Shown: positions 34,809 to 43,044, counted from the stretch's first letter. The stretch is 51,416 nt of DNA from an uncultured Eubacteriales bacterium (GCA_900548735.1 URMC01000002.1:1-51416); one strand, 5' to 3'. Numbers and translations are program-made. Notes: generated by a model from the sequence alone, not told the origin.

Positions 34809-35642
34809 ATGAACGAGTTTTGGGAAGCGGCAAAAAAGAAGATCCTTACCGCGGCACACCGCGGCGTTTCGGGCGGGAATATCCCCTGCAACACCGTGAC
34901 CGCCTATGAAATCGCGCTCCGCCAGGGCGCGGATATGATCGAGATTGACGTGGAGATGAGCGCGGACGGCAAGCTGTTCATCTTTCACCCGGGCATGGAG
35001 CCGGCGCACCTGTGGTGCGCGGAAAAGCTCTCCAACCTGACGGCGGAAGAAATTTCTCACCTGCGGTATGTCAACTATGACCGCGTTCCCACGCAGTTCG
35101 GCGTCAACACGCTGGATGAGGTATTGGAGCGCTTCGGAGGCCGTTGCTTTATCAATGTGGACAAGTTCTGGGGGCACCCGAAAGAGATTTACGCAGCGAT
35201 CTGCCGCCACAACTTAAAGGATCGGGTGCTGGTGAAATCCAACCCGACCGAAAAAGTGCTTTCGGTGCTGGAAGAGGTGGCACCGGACCTGCCCTTTATG
35301 CCGATCGTGAAGGACACGCACCCGCTCCATGGGGATCTGATGCGCCGCAACATCCGTTATGTCGGCGCGGAGGTGCTGTTTACCGAGGAAAGCGCGGAGG
35401 TTGCCAGCCCGGAGTTTATCGAAATGATGCACCGGGACGGAAAGTTGGTTTGGGTAAATGCCATTATCTACAACTACCGCCGCCAGCTCAGTGCCGGGCA
35501 CTCGGACGACCGGTCGCTTTGCGGCGACCCTGCCGACGGCTGGGGATGGCTGGCGCGCCGGGGGTTTGACTTTATTCAGACCGACTGGATGCAGATGATG
35601 ACCGAATACCTGAAAAAAGAAAATCTGCTGTATCGCAAATAA
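34809..35642 (+). CDS. Glycerophosphodiester phosphodiesterase-like TIM-barrel protein
   Basis: 277-aa protein with the GDPD layout: AAHRGVSGGN at residues ~14-23, then MIEIDVEMSADGKLF. The next conserved element, usually HDxxxxR, is replaced by FHPGMEPAHL: His is kept but the adjacent Asp is Pro. NVDKFW and DFIQTDW supply later barrel strands. Either it is an active member of a divergent GDPD subgroup or it acts on a different phosphodiester. AAAGGAG is well placed. It follows typA and ends at a strong terminator. Confidence 0.8.
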   Translation: MNEFWEAAKKKILTAAHRGVSGGNIPCNTVTAYEIALRQGADMIEIDVEMSADGKLFIFHPGMEPAHLWCAEKLSNLTAEEISHLRYVNYDRVPTQFGVNTLDEVLERFGGRCFINVDKFWGHPKEIYAAICRHNLKDRVLVKSNPTEKVLSVLEEVAPDLPFMPIVKDTHPLHGDLMRRNIRYVGAEVLFTEESAEVASPEFIEMMHRDGKLVWVNAIIYNYRRQLSAGHSDDRSLCGDPADGWGWLARRGFDFIQTDWMQMMTEYLKKENLLYRK

Positions 35643-35645
35643 TGC

Positions 35646-35673
35646 AAAAAAGGCGCCGTTCCGGCGCCTTTTT
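35646..35673 (+). terminator. Terminator after the GDPD-like gene
   Basis: GGCGCCG-TTC-CGGCGCC flanked by A6 and T5. Confidence 0.92.
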
Positions 35674-35719
35674 GCACACTGCCCCTCCTCTTTCATACAA
35701 TGGAAAAGGAGGTGAAACC

Positions 35720-36226
35720 ATGACACAGAAACATCATACCGACACGGCGGGGGCAACCGGCATGGCGGCGGCAACCGGCAGCCCGGCGTTCATCCGGCAG
35801 ATCTGCCGCGCCGTGCAGGGGGAACTTGCCGCTGTCGTGGGGTACACGTCAAACAGCGTGTTTCTTTCCCCCAATCTGCCCGCGGTGGCGGGGCTATACC
35901 GGGAAACTGCCATAACCGAAATGAAACACTATCGGCAGTTATCCGACCTGTTGCGCAATCTCGGCGCCTCGCCGTACCTGAAAATGCAGGTGCGCCCTAC
36001 CCCATACGTACTGAATGAAGATGCGGACTCCCACGCGATCGTGGTGGCGCGGCGGATGCTGCAGGAAAGCATCAACGGCGAAAAAGAGACGTCAACGGAG
36101 TACCGCCGGATCTCCGAGCAGTGCGGGGACGAAAAATTGCGGCAGTTTTTTGCCGGACTCTCGGCGGAAGAAGCCGGGCACGCCAAAGCCTTTGCCGCCG
36201 CGCTTTGCCGGTTGGATCGATCGTGA
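35720..36226 (+). CDS. Ferritin-like diiron protein
   Basis: 168-aa four-helix protein. Helix motifs appear in ferritin-like order: Glu in QGELAAVVGY, ExxH in AITEMKHYRQL, Glu in QESINGEKE, and ExxH in SAEEAGHAKAF. The first ~30 residues are Ala/Gly/Thr-rich and probably disordered. Such proteins in clostridia handle iron or peroxide, and some are spore-associated. AAGGAGGTG fixes the ATG at 35720; the frame open from 35642 runs through the terminator. It is a single gene. Confidence 0.8.
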   Translation: MTQKHHTDTAGATGMAAATGSPAFIRQICRAVQGELAAVVGYTSNSVFLSPNLPAVAGLYRETAITEMKHYRQLSDLLRNLGASPYLKMQVRPTPYVLNEDADSHAIVVARRMLQESINGEKETSTEYRRISEQCGDEKLRQFFAGLSAEEAGHAKAFAAALCRLDRS

Positions 36227-36342
36227 TGGGGCGATCCATGTGCGGGCGGCGTATGGATTGAGCGGAGTGCCGCAGAAGCGGGGCTTTTGCTCCTCCCGCG
36301 CCGCAATATTCCCTATGTTAAACTCTGTCGTTAAACGCTTTC

Positions 36343-36377
36343 AGAAAAGGCGGCACGCTGTGCGTGCCGCCTTTTCT
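36343..36377. terminator. Bidirectional terminator between convergent genes
   Basis: AGAAAAGGCGGCACGC and GCGTGCCGCCTTTTCT, perfect 16-nt arms with a TGT loop. It serves the ferritin-like gene (+) and overlaps the first bases before the isomerase stop (-). Confidence 0.88.
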
Positions 36378-36378
36378 C

Positions 36379-37278
36379 TTACTTGTTTTCCGCCATTTCT
36401 TTGCGATAGAAATCATATCTGCCGATGAGATAGCGACCCATCTCCACCATAAACTTCACGGCGTTGGGCTTGAAATCCCGCGGGAAGTGATGGAGGAACG
36501 CGTCTGCCTCAAAGGTCAGCTCACCGTCGTAATCAACCTCGGCAAGCGCCTTCATAATCTCCTCAAAGTTCATTTCGCTCATCCCCGGCAGGGTGTGCAT
36601 ATCGGCACGATAGTTGTTATCGTGCACGTGCAGGGCGTGCAGGCGGTCATGCCCCAACGTGCGGATGGCGTCCTGCGCCTCCTCGCCGACAATGCCACAG
36701 TGCCCAAGATCCAGGCATGCCACAAAATGCTCATCGTTCAGCGTATCGATATAGCGGCAGAACTCGGCGGCTCTGGAGCAGACGTCATGCCCGATGCATT
36801 TGCGCTTCGGCTCGTTCTGCCACATATTCTCCAATGCAACCTTCACGTTGTACTCTTTGGCGTAAGGAAGCAGGGATTTGTAGAACTCCATATTCTTTTC
36901 AAAAAGTTCCTCCTCGTGCCCGAGGTACTGCGTGTGATGAATCGGGTGCACGATAGCAATCTTGCCGCCAAGCAAAGCCGTGATTTCCAACGCCCGCACC
37001 TGACGGGGGAAGAAACGCTCCTCATACTCGTTCGGGTTTTTCCAGTTGAACACAAACGGCACGTGCGACTGATTAAAAGGAATCCCCAGCCGGTCGGCAT
37101 AGGCGCGCACTTCCAGGGCGCGGGTTTTGTATGCGTCCGTGTTGAAAATATCATCGTCCTTGGACATACAGAACAGCGACATATCGATTGCGTCATAGCC
37201 TGCATTTTTCAGAATATCAATCGATCCCTCAATGCCGAAGGTGCTCATCAAATGGCTGTTTTGCGTAGAAAGAATCAT
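36379..37278 (-). CDS. Sugar phosphate isomerase/epimerase (AP endonuclease 2-like TIM barrel)
   Basis: 299-aa xylose isomerase-like barrel. Metal-site residues are readable in order: KIAIVHPIHH, VALENMWQNE (Glu), ACLDLGHCGI (Asp/His), ALHVHDNN (His) and ELTFEAD (Glu). Members isomerise or epimerise sugars or inosose; the substrate is not identifiable. AAAGGAG precedes the ATG at 37278. It lies 16 nt after the nucleoside hydrolase gene, so the pair may process a nucleoside or its released pentose. Confidence 0.85.
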   Translation of the reverse strand: MILSTQNSHLMSTFGIEGSIDILKNAGYDAIDMSLFCMSKDDDIFNTDAYKTRALEVRAYADRLGIPFNQSHVPFVFNWKNPNEYEERFFPRQVRALEITALLGGKIAIVHPIHHTQYLGHEEELFEKNMEFYKSLLPYAKEYNVKVALENMWQNEPKRKCIGHDVCSRAAEFCRYIDTLNDEHFVACLDLGHCGIVGEEAQDAIRTLGHDRLHALHVHDNNYRADMHTLPGMSEMNFEEIMKALAEVDYDGELTFEADAFLHHFPRDFKPNAVKFMVEMGRYLIGRYDFYRKEMAENK

Positions 37279-37294
37279 TGTTTGTCTCCTTTTC

Positions 37295-38185
37295 TCAACA
37301 GTTTTCCAGTTTGGTAAACAGGTCTGCATACAGCGGGTCACGGCGGATGCGGCGCACGTAAATATAGTGGTCGCGCGCCATATCAAACGCGTAATTGGCG
37401 TTATCCGTGATAATCGGGCGGGGGATTTCCACCATCTCCAACGTGTCGGGGCGAACGATTGCCGCCATCGCCGTCACGTCCCAGATGATTTTGGACCACG
37501 CCTTGATGCCCTTGGCGTTATACGCGCGGGTCAGCTCCACCAAGTAATTGCAGAGCGGATTTTTGTCTTTCAGGTAATATTCCACCTCCGGGATCGTGGT
37601 CACAAACTCGGTGCACACGCCGTTGCAGGGGATCTGCACCAGCGGAATTCTGGAGTCAAAGACCACCTGCGCACCCGGCACGTCCTGATACAGGTTGAAC
37701 TCTCTGTTGTGGGGGAAGTGGAGCGCGTGGCCGCCCAGCCACACCAGTACGGCTTTTTCGGCAATGTCCGGCGCCATCAGAAGCGCGGAAGCCACATTGG
37801 TAATGGCGCCGATCGCTACGATGTAAACGGTTTCGTTACTCTCGCGCACCAGTCTGACAATGGCGCGCGCCGCGTCGGATTCCACCGGCTCTTTGGCATT
37901 GGGCAGATATTTTTCCGACCCGCGGTAGATCGGAATATCGGCGGCGGGGTTTACCAGCCCCACGATGTGTTTGATTTCCTCATAGCTTTTCTCCATCCCG
38001 TCCGCAGGGGAGACCGATCTGGAATTGAAGAAAGGCGCGGCGGTGATTGCCAGCAGTCTGACCCGGTCGGGCGAGAGCATGGCATAGGCAATGGTGTACT
38101 GATCATCGATCTCGTTATACGCATCGGTGTCCAGAATCACCGCTTTCGGGGTGTTTTTTTTCAATTCCTCCGGAATGTTCAGCAT
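37295..38185 (-). CDS. Nucleoside hydrolase (IU-NH family)
   Basis: 296-aa N-ribohydrolase. The calcium-site signature is DTDAYNEIDDQYTIAYA, close to the family DTDxxxDD pattern; later blocks are IVAIGAITNVASALLM and the C-terminal WDVTAMAAIVRP. It splits nucleosides (or a nucleoside-like glycoside) into base and ribose. AAAGGAGG supports the ATG at 38185. It has its own promoter that overlaps the divergent ldh promoter. Confidence 0.9.
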   Translation of the reverse strand: MLNIPEELKKNTPKAVILDTDAYNEIDDQYTIAYAMLSPDRVRLLAITAAPFFNSRSVSPADGMEKSYEEIKHIVGLVNPAADIPIYRGSEKYLPNAKEPVESDAARAIVRLVRESNETVYIVAIGAITNVASALLMAPDIAEKAVLVWLGGHALHFPHNREFNLYQDVPGAQVVFDSRIPLVQIPCNGVCTEFVTTIPEVEYYLKDKNPLCNYLVELTRAYNAKGIKAWSKIIWDVTAMAAIVRPDTLEMVEIPRPIITDNANYAFDMARDHYIYVRRIRRDPLYADLFTKLENC

Positions 38186-38234
38186 GATGTTCCTCCTTTG
38201 AAACAAGGTTGCAGGGCTTGACCCGGCTGCTTGA

Positions 38235-38264
38235 ATTGTATCATACTTTTTCTGCAAATACAAG
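38235..38264. promoter_or_regulatory. Overlapping divergent promoters (nucleoside hydrolase and ldh)
   Basis: Minus strand: TTGTAT (38263-38258), 17 bp, TACAAT (38240-38235). Plus strand: TTGTAT (38236-38241), 17 bp, TACAAG (38259-38264). Each -10 box overlaps the other strand's -35 box, so RNA polymerase should be able to use only one direction at a time. Confidence 0.6.
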
Positions 38265-38266
38265 TA

Positions 38267-38290
38267 TTTTTGCGGGATTTCCCGCAAAAA
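38267..38290. repeat. 24-bp inverted repeat at the ldh transcription start
   Basis: TTTTTGCGGGA-TT-TCCCGCAAAAA, perfect 11-bp arms, just downstream of the plus-strand -10. It may be an operator or a 5' hairpin. Confidence 0.6.
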
Positions 38291-38302
38291 CTAAGTAAAA
38301 AA

Positions 38303-38322
38303 GCGGTGGAATTTGCCACCGC
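38303..38322 (+). promoter_or_regulatory. Leader hairpin abutting the ldh ribosome binding site
   Basis: GCGGTGG-6 nt-CCACCGC ends one base before AGGAGGAG (38323-38330). It may stabilise the message or affect ribosome access. Confidence 0.5.
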
Positions 38323-38335
38323 AGGAGGAGTTTTT

Positions 38336-39289
38336 ATGGATTTGCGGAAATGTGCGGTCATCGGTTGCGGAAACGTGGGGGCGACCACGGCGTTCTCCCT
38401 GATGAAAAGCGGGCTTTTTTCGGAGATTGTGCTGATTGACATCAATCGTGAGCGGGCGCTGGGGGAGGCGGCGGATTTGAATCACGCAATGCCTTTTCTC
38501 TCCCCCGCGCGAATTTTTGCCGGAGACTACCGTGATCTCTCGGATGCGGGGTTAATCATTCTTGCCGCGGGCGCGGCGCAAAAGCCAGGGGAAACCCGCA
38601 TTGATCTGGTGCGCAAAAACACCTCAATCTTTGCACTGATCTTAGAGGAGGTCTGCCGCTACAACAGCGAGGCAATCCTGCTGGTAGTCACCAACCCGGT
38701 GGATATTCTCACCGAGGTCACGCGGCGGCTTTCCGCCTTCCCCGCGGAGCGCGTGATCGGCTCCGGCACCGTGCTGGACACGGCGCGCTTAAAATACAAC
38801 CTCGGCGCGAGGTTAGGGGTGGACTACCGACAGGTGCACGCGTTCATCATCGGCGAGCACGGGGACACGGAGTTGCCCGTATACAGCAGCGCCAACATTT
38901 CGGGCATTGATCTGGCGCATTTTTGCGGCAGAGGATGTGAGGAGTGCGGCGAGGTGGAATTGCAGGACATTTTTACCGAGGTGCGGGACGCCGCCTATCG
39001 GATCATTGCCGCCAAAGGGGCGACCTACTACGCCGTTGCGGAGGCAGTTTTACGCATTGTGACGGCGATTGTGCGGGATGAATCCGCCATTCTGCCGGTG
39101 TCGGTAGCGCTGAACGGAGAGTATGGGCAAAGCGGGCTTTGCCTCTCCGTACCCGCCGTCATCGGGCGCGGGGGCGTGAAAAAGGTATTGGAAATCCCCC
39201 TGTCGGAGGAGGAACGCACCCGCCTTGGCGACTCCGCCGCCAAAATGCGCGAGGTACTGGACACCCTGCCCCTACCGGTGCGGGTATAA
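38336..39289 (+). CDS. ldh: L-lactate dehydrogenase
   Basis: 317-aa NAD-dependent dehydrogenase. The Rossmann motif is VIGCGNVGATTAFSLM, the active site IIGEHGDTELP (catalytic His), and the specificity loop AAGAAQKPGETR carries Gln where malate dehydrogenases have Arg, so lactate is favoured. TNPVDILTEVT is conserved. It reduces pyruvate to lactate to regenerate NAD+ in fermentation. AGGAGGAG fixes the ATG at 38336. Confidence 0.92.
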   Translation: MDLRKCAVIGCGNVGATTAFSLMKSGLFSEIVLIDINRERALGEAADLNHAMPFLSPARIFAGDYRDLSDAGLIILAAGAAQKPGETRIDLVRKNTSIFALILEEVCRYNSEAILLVVTNPVDILTEVTRRLSAFPAERVIGSGTVLDTARLKYNLGARLGVDYRQVHAFIIGEHGDTELPVYSSANISGIDLAHFCGRGCEECGEVELQDIFTEVRDAAYRIIAAKGATYYAVAEAVLRIVTAIVRDESAILPVSVALNGEYGQSGLCLSVPAVIGRGGVKKVLEIPLSEEERTRLGDSAAKMREVLDTLPLPVRV

Positions 39290-39446
39290 GCACCAGGGGA
39301 AACTTTTTGCCGGGGGGGGCGGTTTTTTAAAAAGTGAGCCCCCGCGCCCCCCCAAAACATTTGGGCGGGGGGGGGGGGGTGCGGGTGAACCCGATTCCTC
39401 CGTGGGTGACGGCGCCACGCCGCCCCGGTTTGGCGAAAATCTAACA

Positions 39447-39619
39447 CCGTAGGGGGGCATTCCATATGCCCCCGCTGTAAGGGATTTTATCACAACAAAT
39501 GGCGGCGGGAGCAATCTCCGCCCTACGGGTAGCAAAGTGGAAACTCCGAGCAACGGGAGGGGAGACCCCTCCCCTACGGAAACAGTGCATACACACCGTA
39601 GGGGCGACCATTGGTCGGC
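39447..39619. repeat. Cluster of four CCGTAGGG/CCCTACGG palindromic units
   Basis: Unit 1: CCGTAG then GGGGGCAT-5 nt-ATGCCCCC. Unit 2: GGCGGGAG...CTCCGCC then CTACGG. Unit 3: GGGAGGGG-AGA-CCCCTCCC then CTACGG. Unit 4: CCGTAG then GGGGCGACCA-T-TGGTCGGC. The outer tag is conserved while the stem sequence varies. Confidence 0.7.
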
Positions 39620-39649
39620 ACCTGCGGTGCGGCTGACAGGCTGACACCT

Positions 39650-39675
39650 TACTTTGGGTACACACGCCCAAAGTA
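39650..39675. repeat. Inverted repeat TACTTTGGG-CCCAAAGTA
   Basis: Perfect 9-bp arms around TACACACG. The left arm and loop resemble the same motif inside the 68-bp units at 16551-16686. Confidence 0.75.
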
Positions 39676-39725
39676 GCGCGTCGGCTGCGTCCCCCCTCGC
39701 GCCCCACCCAAACCAGGGCGCCGCA

Positions 39726-39888
39726 GAATTCGTGCAGACCGAAAACGGAAAATGAAACCCGGGCACGTTGTGCCCGGGTTTCTTCCTTAGATTCCGTCAA
39801 GAAAGCAGTATCTATGAAGTTTTTACAAACTCCCCTGTAACCCGCTCCCTAAAAACACCTATATTTCCGTTTTCGCTCTGCACGAATC
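39726..39888. repeat. 163-bp element bounded by ~25-bp inverted repeats
   Basis: GAATTCGTGCAGACCGAAAA (39726-39745, continuing to 39752) is repeated in inverted, slightly diverged form at 39864-39888. The inside holds a perfect 13-bp hairpin and no ORF, so it has the build of a miniature inverted-repeat element. Confidence 0.55.
39754..39787 (+). terminator. Terminator-like hairpin
   Basis: GAAACCCGGGCAC-GTT-GTGCCCGGGTTTC then TTCCTT. It lies 465 bp after ldh, inside the inverted-repeat element. Confidence 0.6.
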
Positions 39889-39901
39889 ATGCAAGCCCCA
39901 A

Positions 39902-41596
39902 TCACCCGCAGACTTCGGATGTCATGATGTAGGGGTAGACCTCCTGCCCGCCGTTGATGAAGTAAATTTCCATATCCGGGTACTTCTCGCGGCAGTATGC
40001 TTCCAGCGCGCCCGCCGCCTCGTCGGTCACGTCCTTGCCGTAGAATACCGTCAGCAGAAACGCATCCGGCGTGGTGAGGATATGATCCACCAGTTTGCGC
40101 GCCACGTCGTCCCGATCTTCGGAAAGCTCCAGCACTTCTTTACCCACAAAGCCCATATAATCGCCGTTGTGGATGTGCTTGCCGCCGATGTCGGCATCCC
40201 GTACTGCCAGCGACACGCTGGCGGTAATCACGGTCTGCATGGCGGTCTCAATGCACGAAAGAATCTCCTCCGGCGTTTCGGCGCAGTCGTCAATCGCGGC
40301 AATGCCCACGTATCCGGCACCCAGCGTTTTGGTCTCGATCACGAAAACCTTGGCGCGCTGATATTCCTCCGCCGCCTGCTTTGCCGCCATGATAATGTTG
40401 CCGTTGTTCGGGAACACGAAAATGTTTTCGGCGTTGATCTTGCGGAACGCATCCAAAAAGTCCTGCGTGGAAGGGTTGTTGGTCTGCCCGCCGGAAATGA
40501 CCTGATCCACGCCCAGCTCACGGAACGTGTTCATCAGCCCTTCCCCACTGCAAACCGCCACGGTGGCATACTTTTTGGCAGGCTCCTTGGATTTTTCCTC
40601 CTCCGGGATGGTTTCACTGTGCTGTACCGACATATTCTCGATCTTCACGGTGAGAAATTCCCCGAACTGACGGCAGAAACCGAGCGCTTTTTCCGGGGTC
40701 ATAGTGTGCACGTGCACTTTGACGATGCTCCCGTCTTTGAACGCCACAATGGAGTTGCCGATGGTGGAGAGATAGTCGGTCACGGTGCTGACGTCAAAAG
40801 CGGCAATGTCCGTTTTTTTGGTCTGCAACTGCAACAAGAATTCGGTGCAGTAGCCAAACTCCATCTCGCTGTTTTCGTTAAAACCGGAGGCGGCAACGGC
40901 GGCAGGCGCCGCGGCACTCTCGCCTACGGTGAGCGAAATGGCGGGCATCTCCTCCCCGCTGAGCACTTTGTTGAAACCGTTGATGATATACATCAGCCCC
41001 GCGCCGCCGCTATCCACCACTTTCGCCTCCTTGAGGGCGGCAAGCAGTTCCGGCGTGCGTTGCAGAGAATCCGACATTTCTTTGGCAAGGTCGGCAAACA
41101 GGCTGTTGACCGTGCTGTCGGGCGTGAGGCGCGAAACCGCGTATTCCACCGACTCCCGCGCAACGGTCAGAATCGTCCCCTCCGTGGGGGTCAGCACTGA
41201 GTCATAGGCTTTCTTTACGCCCAGTTCCAGTGCGTGCGCAATCGTTGCCGCGTCCGCCTTTTCGCAATGCTCAAAGCCCTTTGCCATCCCGCTGAAGAAC
41301 TGGGAAAGAATCACGCCGGAGTTGCCGCGCGCGCCCAGCAACATCCCGCGGGAAAGCGTGGACATTACGGTTTCCAGGTCGTTGGTTTTGATCTTGCTCA
41401 GCGCGGCGACGCCGTTTTCGATTGTCATGCGCATATTGTCGCCTGTGTCGCCGTCCGGCACCGGGAAAACGTTCAGGTTATTGACGGTATCCGCATTGGC
41501 GCGCAGTTCCGCCGCGCCTCCGGTCGCCATTTTGGCAAGCAGTGCCCCGTCAAGAACGGCGCTTTCTTCCACGGTTTCTTTTTTCTTTTCGTCCAT
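39902..41596 (-). CDS. fakA: DAK2-domain fatty acid kinase subunit (FakA-like)
   Basis: 564-aa protein. The N-terminal DAK2 (DhaL-type) kinase domain has NVFPVPDGDTGDNM (Mg-ADP binding) and LLGARGNSGVILSQF. A middle segment and a C-terminal DegV-like domain (FVFPNNGNIIMAAKQAAE) follow. In Firmicutes this protein phosphorylates fatty acids bound to DegV-type FakB to give acyl-phosphates for phospholipid synthesis. The DegV gene immediately upstream (25-nt gap) supports this. AAGGAG fixes the ATG at 41596. Confidence 0.9.
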   Translation of the reverse strand: MDEKKKETVEESAVLDGALLAKMATGGAAELRANADTVNNLNVFPVPDGDTGDNMRMTIENGVAALSKIKTNDLETVMSTLSRGMLLGARGNSGVILSQFFSGMAKGFEHCEKADAATIAHALELGVKKAYDSVLTPTEGTILTVARESVEYAVSRLTPDSTVNSLFADLAKEMSDSLQRTPELLAALKEAKVVDSGGAGLMYIINGFNKVLSGEEMPAISLTVGESAAAPAAVAASGFNENSEMEFGYCTEFLLQLQTKKTDIAAFDVSTVTDYLSTIGNSIVAFKDGSIVKVHVHTMTPEKALGFCRQFGEFLTVKIENMSVQHSETIPEEEKSKEPAKKYATVAVCSGEGLMNTFRELGVDQVISGGQTNNPSTQDFLDAFRKINAENIFVFPNNGNIIMAAKQAAEEYQRAKVFVIETKTLGAGYVGIAAIDDCAETPEEILSCIETAMQTVITASVSLAVRDADIGGKHIHNGDYMGFVGKEVLELSEDRDDVARKLVDHILTTPDAFLLTVFYGKDVTDEAAGALEAYCREKYPDMEIYFINGGQEVYPYIMTSEVCG

Positions 41597-41621
41597 AGGA
41601 GTGCTCCTTTTTGGTTTTGTT

Positions 41622-42488
41622 TCAGCGTTCTTTGCCGACAAAGAAGATGGCAAGGGTGCCGGGGCCGGAATGAGAACCGACCACCGTACCGGTGTAAACT
41701 ACCAGGTCAATGCCCCGCCCGTATTTTTCCTGTAAGAATTTCTCCAGCGCGTCCACATCCGTCTGGCAGTCACCGTTGCAGACAAAGATCGTGCCGCCCG
41801 CCGCATCGTATGCCAGCTCCCCGACCTTTTCGGCAAGGGTGCGGATAGCGGTTTTTCTGCCGTGCACCTTGCTCACGTTGATCAGGTGCCCCTCGTTATC
41901 CACGTGCATCACGGGCTTGATCCCCAGCGCGTTGCCGAAAAACGCCGCCGCGCCGCTGATGCGCCCGCCGCGTTTGAGGTACACCAGGTCATCCACCGTA
42001 AACCAATGGCAGATATGCAGTTTAATCTGCTCGGCATATGCCGCCGCCTCGGTAATGGTGGCACCCTCCTCTTTCTTTTTGGCAACCAGATAAACCAGCA
42101 ACCCGAAGCCGGCGGAGGCGGCAAGCGTATCCACCGCGATGAAATTGCCCTCCGGATATTTTTCTTTCACCTGTGCCAGCGCCAGGCGCCCGGAGTTGTA
42201 GGTGGTGCTAAGACCGGAGGAGAAGCCGAGATACAGGATGTCGTTCCCCTTAGCCGCTTCCTCCTCAAATGCCGCCGCAAAGGTGGCAACGTTTACCGCC
42301 GCGGTTTTGGAAACCGCGCCGCCGCGCATCTTATCATAAAACTCGTGAAAAGGGAGAACTCCATCCTGATATTGCGTATCGGAGCCGACAAAGTTCAGCG
42401 TCAGGCAACAGCGCTTCACGCCCCACTCATTCAGTTTTTCCACCGGGATGTCGCAGGCGGAATCGGTAAAAATCACGTAATCGTTCAT
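41622..42488 (-). CDS. fakB: DegV-family fatty acid-binding protein (FakB-like)
   Basis: 288-aa DegV protein. It starts VIFTDSACDIP (phosphate-contacting TDSACD), with conserved Thr/Ser loops SKTAAVNV and LGFSSGLSTTYNS, YLKRGGRISGAAAFFGNALGIKPVM, and the terminal SHSGPGTLAIFFVG. It presents a bound fatty acid to FakA. The nearest AAAGGAG is 13 nt from the ATG, longer than usual. It lies in the MarR-DegV-DAK2 operon. Confidence 0.9.
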   Translation of the reverse strand: MNDYVIFTDSACDIPVEKLNEWGVKRCCLTLNFVGSDTQYQDGVLPFHEFYDKMRGGAVSKTAAVNVATFAAAFEEEAAKGNDILYLGFSSGLSTTYNSGRLALAQVKEKYPEGNFIAVDTLAASAGFGLLVYLVAKKKEEGATITEAAAYAEQIKLHICHWFTVDDLVYLKRGGRISGAAAFFGNALGIKPVMHVDNEGHLINVSKVHGRKTAIRTLAEKVGELAYDAAGGTIFVCNGDCQTDVDALEKFLQEKYGRGIDLVVYTGTVVGSHSGPGTLAIFFVGKER

Positions 42489-42523
42489 AATGCTTTATGC
42501 TCTCCTTTTATTTTTCATGTCGG

Positions 42524-42553
42524 TAGCCCGACAGGAATTCTCCTGTCAGGCTA
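42524..42553. repeat. Intergenic palindrome, copy A of the TAGCCTGACAGG family
   Basis: TAGCCCGACAGGA-ATTC-TCCTGTCAGGCTA with one mismatched pair. On the minus strand its first TAG is the stop codon of the MarR gene. There is no U-tract. Confidence 0.75.
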
Positions 42554-43006
42554 TAGTTTCTTTTGCGCCGCGATTCTGCCAAGGTTATCGGCAATGCGGT
42601 CAAGCGACTCGTAAAAGCCCGAAAGCTCCGCTTCATCCAGCCCTTTCCCGGTTGCCTCCTGCACGCGCATGCCGATGCGGTAGATCTCGTTTGCGGCGGC
42701 TCTCCCCTTCTCGGTCAGCAGAATCCGCGCGTTGTAATGCGCGCCGGAATCCGCCGGGGCAAAATACACCATGTTCTCCCGGCTCAGCTTCTGAATCTCA
42801 CGGGAGACCAGCGACCGGTTGATGCCGTTTTTCTTGGCAATCTCACTGGCGGAAAGCCCCTCCGGATGATCCACCAGCGAATAAATCCAGAAAAGGTGCA
42901 CCCCTTTGACACCCAGCCGGACGGCTGCATCGGCTTCCAGCGCTTTGATACATTTATAAATAAAACTGATTTTATAATTGAAAAGACTGAATCTTTCCGA
43001 TCTCAT
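42551..43006 (-). CDS. MarR-family transcriptional regulator
   Basis: 151-aa winged-helix regulator. The recognition region GLSASEIAKKNGINRSLVSREIQKLSRENMVYF and the wing (ARILLTEKGRAAANEI) are clear. AAAGGAG precedes the start. It heads the operon with the DegV and DAK2 genes, so a role in sensing fatty acids or lipids, as with FabT, is plausible but inferred. A palindromic site under its promoter suggests autoregulation. Confidence 0.9.
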   Translation of the reverse strand: MRSERFSLFNYKISFIYKCIKALEADAAVRLGVKGVHLFWIYSLVDHPEGLSASEIAKKNGINRSLVSREIQKLSRENMVYFAPADSGAHYNARILLTEKGRAAANEIYRIGMRVQEATGKGLDEAELSGFYESLDRIADNLGRIAAQKKL

Positions 43007-43022
43007 CGGTGCTCCTTTCCTG

Positions 43023-43040
43023 ATGTTTACTTGTCAACAT
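43023..43040. promoter_or_regulatory. Probable MarR operator
   Basis: Imperfect 18-bp palindrome ATGTTTACTTGTCAACAT with perfect ATGTT/AACAT ends, between the -10 box and the start codon of the MarR gene. Confidence 0.55.
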
Positions 43041-43044
43041 ATGG

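Larger units (their letters stand above)
39290..39901. other. Gene-free 600-bp region built of short palindromic elements
   Basis: I find no convincing gene here. It holds a 13-G run (39367-39379), four small hairpin units carrying CCGTAGGG or its complement (39447-39473, 39504-39528, 39555-39579, 39596-39619), a separate palindrome at 39650-39675, a terminator at 39754-39787, and an inverted-repeat pair at 39726-39752 and 39864-39888. Confidence 0.75.

Noticed and set aside
35672..35701. Promoter TTGCAC-18-TACAAT before the ferritin-like gene
   Set aside because: Transcription would begin inside the ribosome binding site, leaving too short a leader.
39367..39379. 13-G run as a structured or functional element
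   Set aside because: Probably homopolymer drift or a sequencing/assembly artefact in a non-coding gap; nothing else supports a function.
42524..42553. Terminator between MarR and DegV genes
   Set aside because: The stem is good but no U-tract follows on the minus strand, so read-through is expected. It is treated as a palindromic repeat.
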